Source of the DNA: Bacteroidota bacterium
GTDB lineage: Bacteria; Bacteroidota; Bacteroidia; Bacteroidales; UBA10428
NCBI GenBank assembly: GCA_024640925.1
Contig: JAHEEB010000232.1
Span: 1-6,743 of the forward strand
Direction of reading: 5' to 3'
Length of the DNA stretch: 6,743 bases
How positions within the stretch are numbered: the first letter of the stretch is position 1; every line of letters begins with the position of its first letter. The translations under genes and the position numbers were made by a program. This document shows positions 5,101 to 6,743 of the stretch, piece by piece. The notes below the pieces were generated by a model, which was given only the letters and a program-made list of their open reading frames with translations, made no database searches and was not told the DNA's origin.

Positions 5101-6743
5101 TCTGGTAATTCCAAAACAGCATCTAAGGCAACATTAAATTCCCAAATCTTCGAATCAGATCCTGCTTTTGCATTGGTTAATCTTTGATTATAGGAAGTGT
5201 TAAGTAACTGCAATGTAACTTCACTCATGGGTTCACTTGTTGTAACCACAACAGAAAATCCGGCACCACAATTTATGTGACCGCTTAATGTATTATCTTT
5301 TACCAGATTTAGTGTACCAGCACCAGCATCCCAATTCCATTGTGCATCATACACTTTTTTATCTGTAGTAACTTCGACTCTGCTTATATATGGTGGAAAA
5401 TTATCAATTATTACCTCTTTGTCAAAATAGTTTGATATATGTACATAATCTGAAAGACGGATTCTAACTTTATATTTCCCATCTGGAAATTTAGCTTCAT
5501 TATTAATTCGCGATATATCATACCCTGCAGTATATCCATTATCGGTAGTTACACTATTTCTGGCATTTGTTGCCCAACACTCATCAGCATCAATATTTGC
5601 AACCTTACCGTCAGTACCTTTTGTATTTGTAACAATATAGGTCCACCATTGACTCCAGTCATAAGTAGCAGGGGTGACCGGGGCGCGTGATATCAATGCA
5701 TCGTTTGTATCATAAAGGGCACTCACGATATCCGGAATTTGCTTACTGTCTATATTGGAAAAATATCCATCATCATTATCAATTAACACAAATGGTGCAC
5801 CACTTGATTTAATAGCATCTGTCCATTTGTTGTTTTCAAATTTTTCTACATAGTATTCAATTTTTCTTGAAGCAGCTTTAAAACCTCCAGAAGATTGTTC
5901 ATCAAAGGCTTCTACTACAACATCCACTGAATTATAAATTGTATCGGTAAGAAAATATTGAGAATCTGTATTTGGACCTTTAAATCTTATTGAATCATCA
6001 TCATTATTAGAATCTCCAATCCTGGGAGCCACATTATTTGGATCTTTGTCTGCATCCTCATCCCATATTTTATGTGGGTCCATTCCATCAAGTAACCTTG
6101 TTGTATTCCAGAAATGACAATGAGTGTGACAAGATTCTGTACCCCAGAAACCTGTAACAATTTGCCCAATGGTATCCCCGGGTTTTATACTTTCACCATC
6201 TATAATCGCTGCATGGAAATTAGATAAATGGTTAAATATAATATGATAGACATTACCATCTATGTAATAGTCTATAATGATATGTTGATGAACCCCGGCT
6301 CCACCATGAAATGTAACAACTCCTCCAATAGGTGACTTTACCCAATCATCAGCAACATTTATATCTCCATTTAAATCCAAACCTTCATGTAAATAATTAT
6401 ATCCCACATCAATTGGCTGATTGAAACCATTTAAAACATTTCTGTTTGAAGTATTAAAATCAAGCCCGTTACTTACAGGCCATATCTTTTGCAGTCTGTT
6501 TGAGCGGGTATCTGAAGTATCAACATAATTAGTTCCATCATACCATCTTACTCTATATTCATATAAACTATTAACAGCGATACCTCTGTGGACATAAGTA
6601 GTATTTGCTCCGGTAGAAACCCAGGAACCGAATGCTCCCCCGTCTACGCTCCACTGGATTTGATAATCGGTAGCTCCTGCTACATTATTCCATCTTATGG
6701 TCATAGTATTAGTCACATATTCTGGATAAACAAGAGAAATATG
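2133..6743 (-). CDS. Giant secreted multidomain protein with M23 metallopeptidase, adhesin-like modules and T9SS sorting tail (5' partial)
   Basis: The frame is open past the window edge. The first start-like codon (GTG at 6716) lies inside an FN3-like domain, so the N-terminus and signal peptide are missing. Residues below count from that GTG (1527 visible). In order: FN3-like 1-75; M23 peptidase about 81-235 with HEGLD (His110, Asp114), NHLS (His163) and HCHF (His199, His201), so the metal and catalytic residues are present; unassigned Ig-like sequence 236-595 with Asp/Asn-rich patches; SprB-like repeats 600-677 and 681-748; a SSDPNEIEGPEGYGD module (DUF7619-like) 755-940; FN3-like 941-1035; Kre9/Knh1-like 1036-1130; PKD/Ig-like 1131-1205; tandem units 1211-1284 and 1286-1359; a further unit to about 1434; T9SS type A sorting domain 1446-1527 starting YPNPARDFVNL. 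By family knowledge the tail directs export across the outer membrane and surface attachment or release. The M23 domain could cut peptidoglycan or protein; its substrate is unknown. It converges with the upstream plus-strand gene. Confidence 0.93.
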   Translation of the reverse strand, partial: HISLVYPEYVTNTMTIRWNNVAGATDYQIQWSVDGGAFGSWVSTGANTTYVHRGIAVNSLYEYRVRWYDGTNYVDTSDTRSNRLQKIWPVSNGLDFNTSNRNVLNGFNQPIDVGYNYLHEGLDLNGDINVADDWVKSPIGGVVTFHGGAGVHQHIIIDYYIDGNVYHIIFNHLSNFHAAIIDGESIKPGDTIGQIVTGFWGTESCHTHCHFWNTTRLLDGMDPHKIWDEDADKDPNNVAPRIGDSNNDDDSIRFKGPNTDSQYFLTDTIYNSVDVVVEAFDEQSSGGFKAASRKIEYYVEKFENNKWTDAIKSSGAPFVLIDNDDGYFSNIDSKQIPDIVSALYDTNDALISRAPVTPATYDWSQWWTYIVTNTKGTDGKVANIDADECWATNARNSVTTDNGYTAGYDISRINNEAKFPDGKYKVRIRLSDYVHISNYFDKEVIIDNFPPYISRVEVTTDKKVYDAQWNWDAGAGTLNLVKDNTLSGHINCGAGFSVVVTTSEPMSEVTLQLLNTSYNQRLTNAKAGSDSKIWEFNVALDAVLELPEEQSDIPLIISGKDLAGIEVYGFTSGSISANDFPHRNDDGTWSGTVSGREQTHIINKGQLDLTLTSSSNANCSGDWSGNATISIEGGTPTFFYDWNNITYGSTDTRIITSDELTAGSHTLHVRDVNSCPGTLTFSINQPSKLDLKVSGSGIFRICDPNQTVRLTALATGGTPPYKYNWPGGILDVSSSGIYTATVSDNNNCTASNWAIVGITRILCSSDPNEIEGPEGYGDQNFVSVKKELGYTIRFENDPEFASAPAQKVIISLPVDENLNIHSLELAEFGFNNWTFRIPSDRNYYYTRLDLIDTLGIYLDLIAGIDINNNKLFWTFQSIDPETGVSPEDPKIGFLPVNNKEIHNGEGFVSFLIKPKESVSTGDSIRALATIVFDKNEPISTNKWFNVVDANSPVSKIILNPEQLNKNELALQWTGSDEIGGSGVNSYKLYYSENGESYQMFAGGITDTTLFFSTKPGASYGFYSKTMDNTGNEELKTTPDVAFMSGSVSVLSPSSGNHYCTGDTLPVQWSCTGFKNVKIDISADGGTTFIPITATYSATDSTYYWVIPKSLPASSGYFVKVSSSTSPFLFDLSEEFNITGNTANAGEDNFICLGDSIQLQASGGIYYKWNNSSLLDDAFIANPSAKPSTNTEFIVAVTDEFACFSQDTVLIEVREIPEVNFTGLESTYCLRADSIALNGIPGGGEFSGNGIIENIFVPLQAGLGSHQITYTYMSDNGCVGKHLQIVSVENMEPISFTGLSTSCCLNDTDAILEGTTVGGVFSGKGVYDNRFSPSIAKEGSHSISYTLIDAEGCSNVAKQIIIVNSLPSVSLGNDITITPLDSVTLDVKPEGYSHFLWSDNSTEDHLTLYGNKIGIGSFVYFVIVTDENSCSNSDTIIVTAKLSESIVINNKENTIVYLYPNPARDFVNLKIENLISSHLTIEVLDIKGSTLIIKQYDNTVLKNFTDNLNISDFPPGSYIFRISSNEIIKYHLLIKDR
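2640..3086 (-). repeat. Two tandem PKD/Ig-like protein repeats of about 75 residues within the giant gene
   Basis: Residues 1211-1284 and 1286-1359 of the giant protein align along their length. Each starts FTGL, then a Cys-Leu pair, then GG-x-FSG-x-G, then GSH-x-I-x-Y, then a Gly-Cys near the end, and each closes with a Val-rich strand. The units are diverged at the amino acid level, so this is an old duplication rather than a recent copy. Such units are usual in Bacteroidota surface proteins, where the paired cysteines probably form disulfides. Confidence 0.8.

Overview
The window looks like part of a Bacteroidota chromosome. It is AT-rich, and its largest gene ends in a type IX secretion (T9SS) C-terminal sorting domain and carries SprB-type and PKD-like adhesin modules, which are characteristic of that phylum. 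The [FeFe]-hydrogenase-like module in the first gene points to an anaerobic or fermentative lineage. A marine or sediment Bacteroidales/Marinilabiliales-type organism is a reasonable guess, but nothing in the window fixes the genus.

Layout: two large genes converge on a 743-bp intergenic island. (1) Positions 1-1389 (+) hold the 3' part of a soluble fusion protein: H-cluster domain of an [FeFe] hydrogenase, then a four-cysteine Fe-S module, then a methyl-accepting chemotaxis (MCP) signalling hairpin. It has no membrane segment and reads as a cytoplasmic redox or hydrogen sensor for a chemosensory array. Its 5' end lies outside the window. (2) Positions 1390-2132 hold no intact gene. Most of this stretch (about 1404-2112) is bounded by a near-perfect 21-bp inverted repeat. 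Inside it are short CCACCAAGG/CACAAAG-type repeats, a decayed RelE/ParE-family toxin gene on the minus strand with an in-frame stop, and an 11-nt C tract. It looks like a degenerate IS-derived or MITE-like cassette inserted between the two genes. (3) Positions 2133-6743 (-) hold a giant secreted multidomain protein, open at its N-terminal end. It has a fibronectin III-like domain, an M23 metallopeptidase domain with its metal and catalytic residues intact, a long stretch of unassigned Ig-like sequence, two SprB-like repeats, a 'DPNEI' module (DUF7619-like), another FN3-like domain, a Kre9/Knh1-like domain, four PKD/Ig-like units (two of them a clear tandem repeat) and the T9SS tail.

The two large genes do not form an operon and show no obvious functional link. 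The points most worth following up are the hydrogenase-MCP fusion, the inverted-repeat cassette with its dead toxin, and the M23 peptidase built into a T9SS adhesin-like protein. I saw no RNA genes, CRISPR arrays, riboswitches or complete transposase genes. The promoters of both large genes would lie outside the window.
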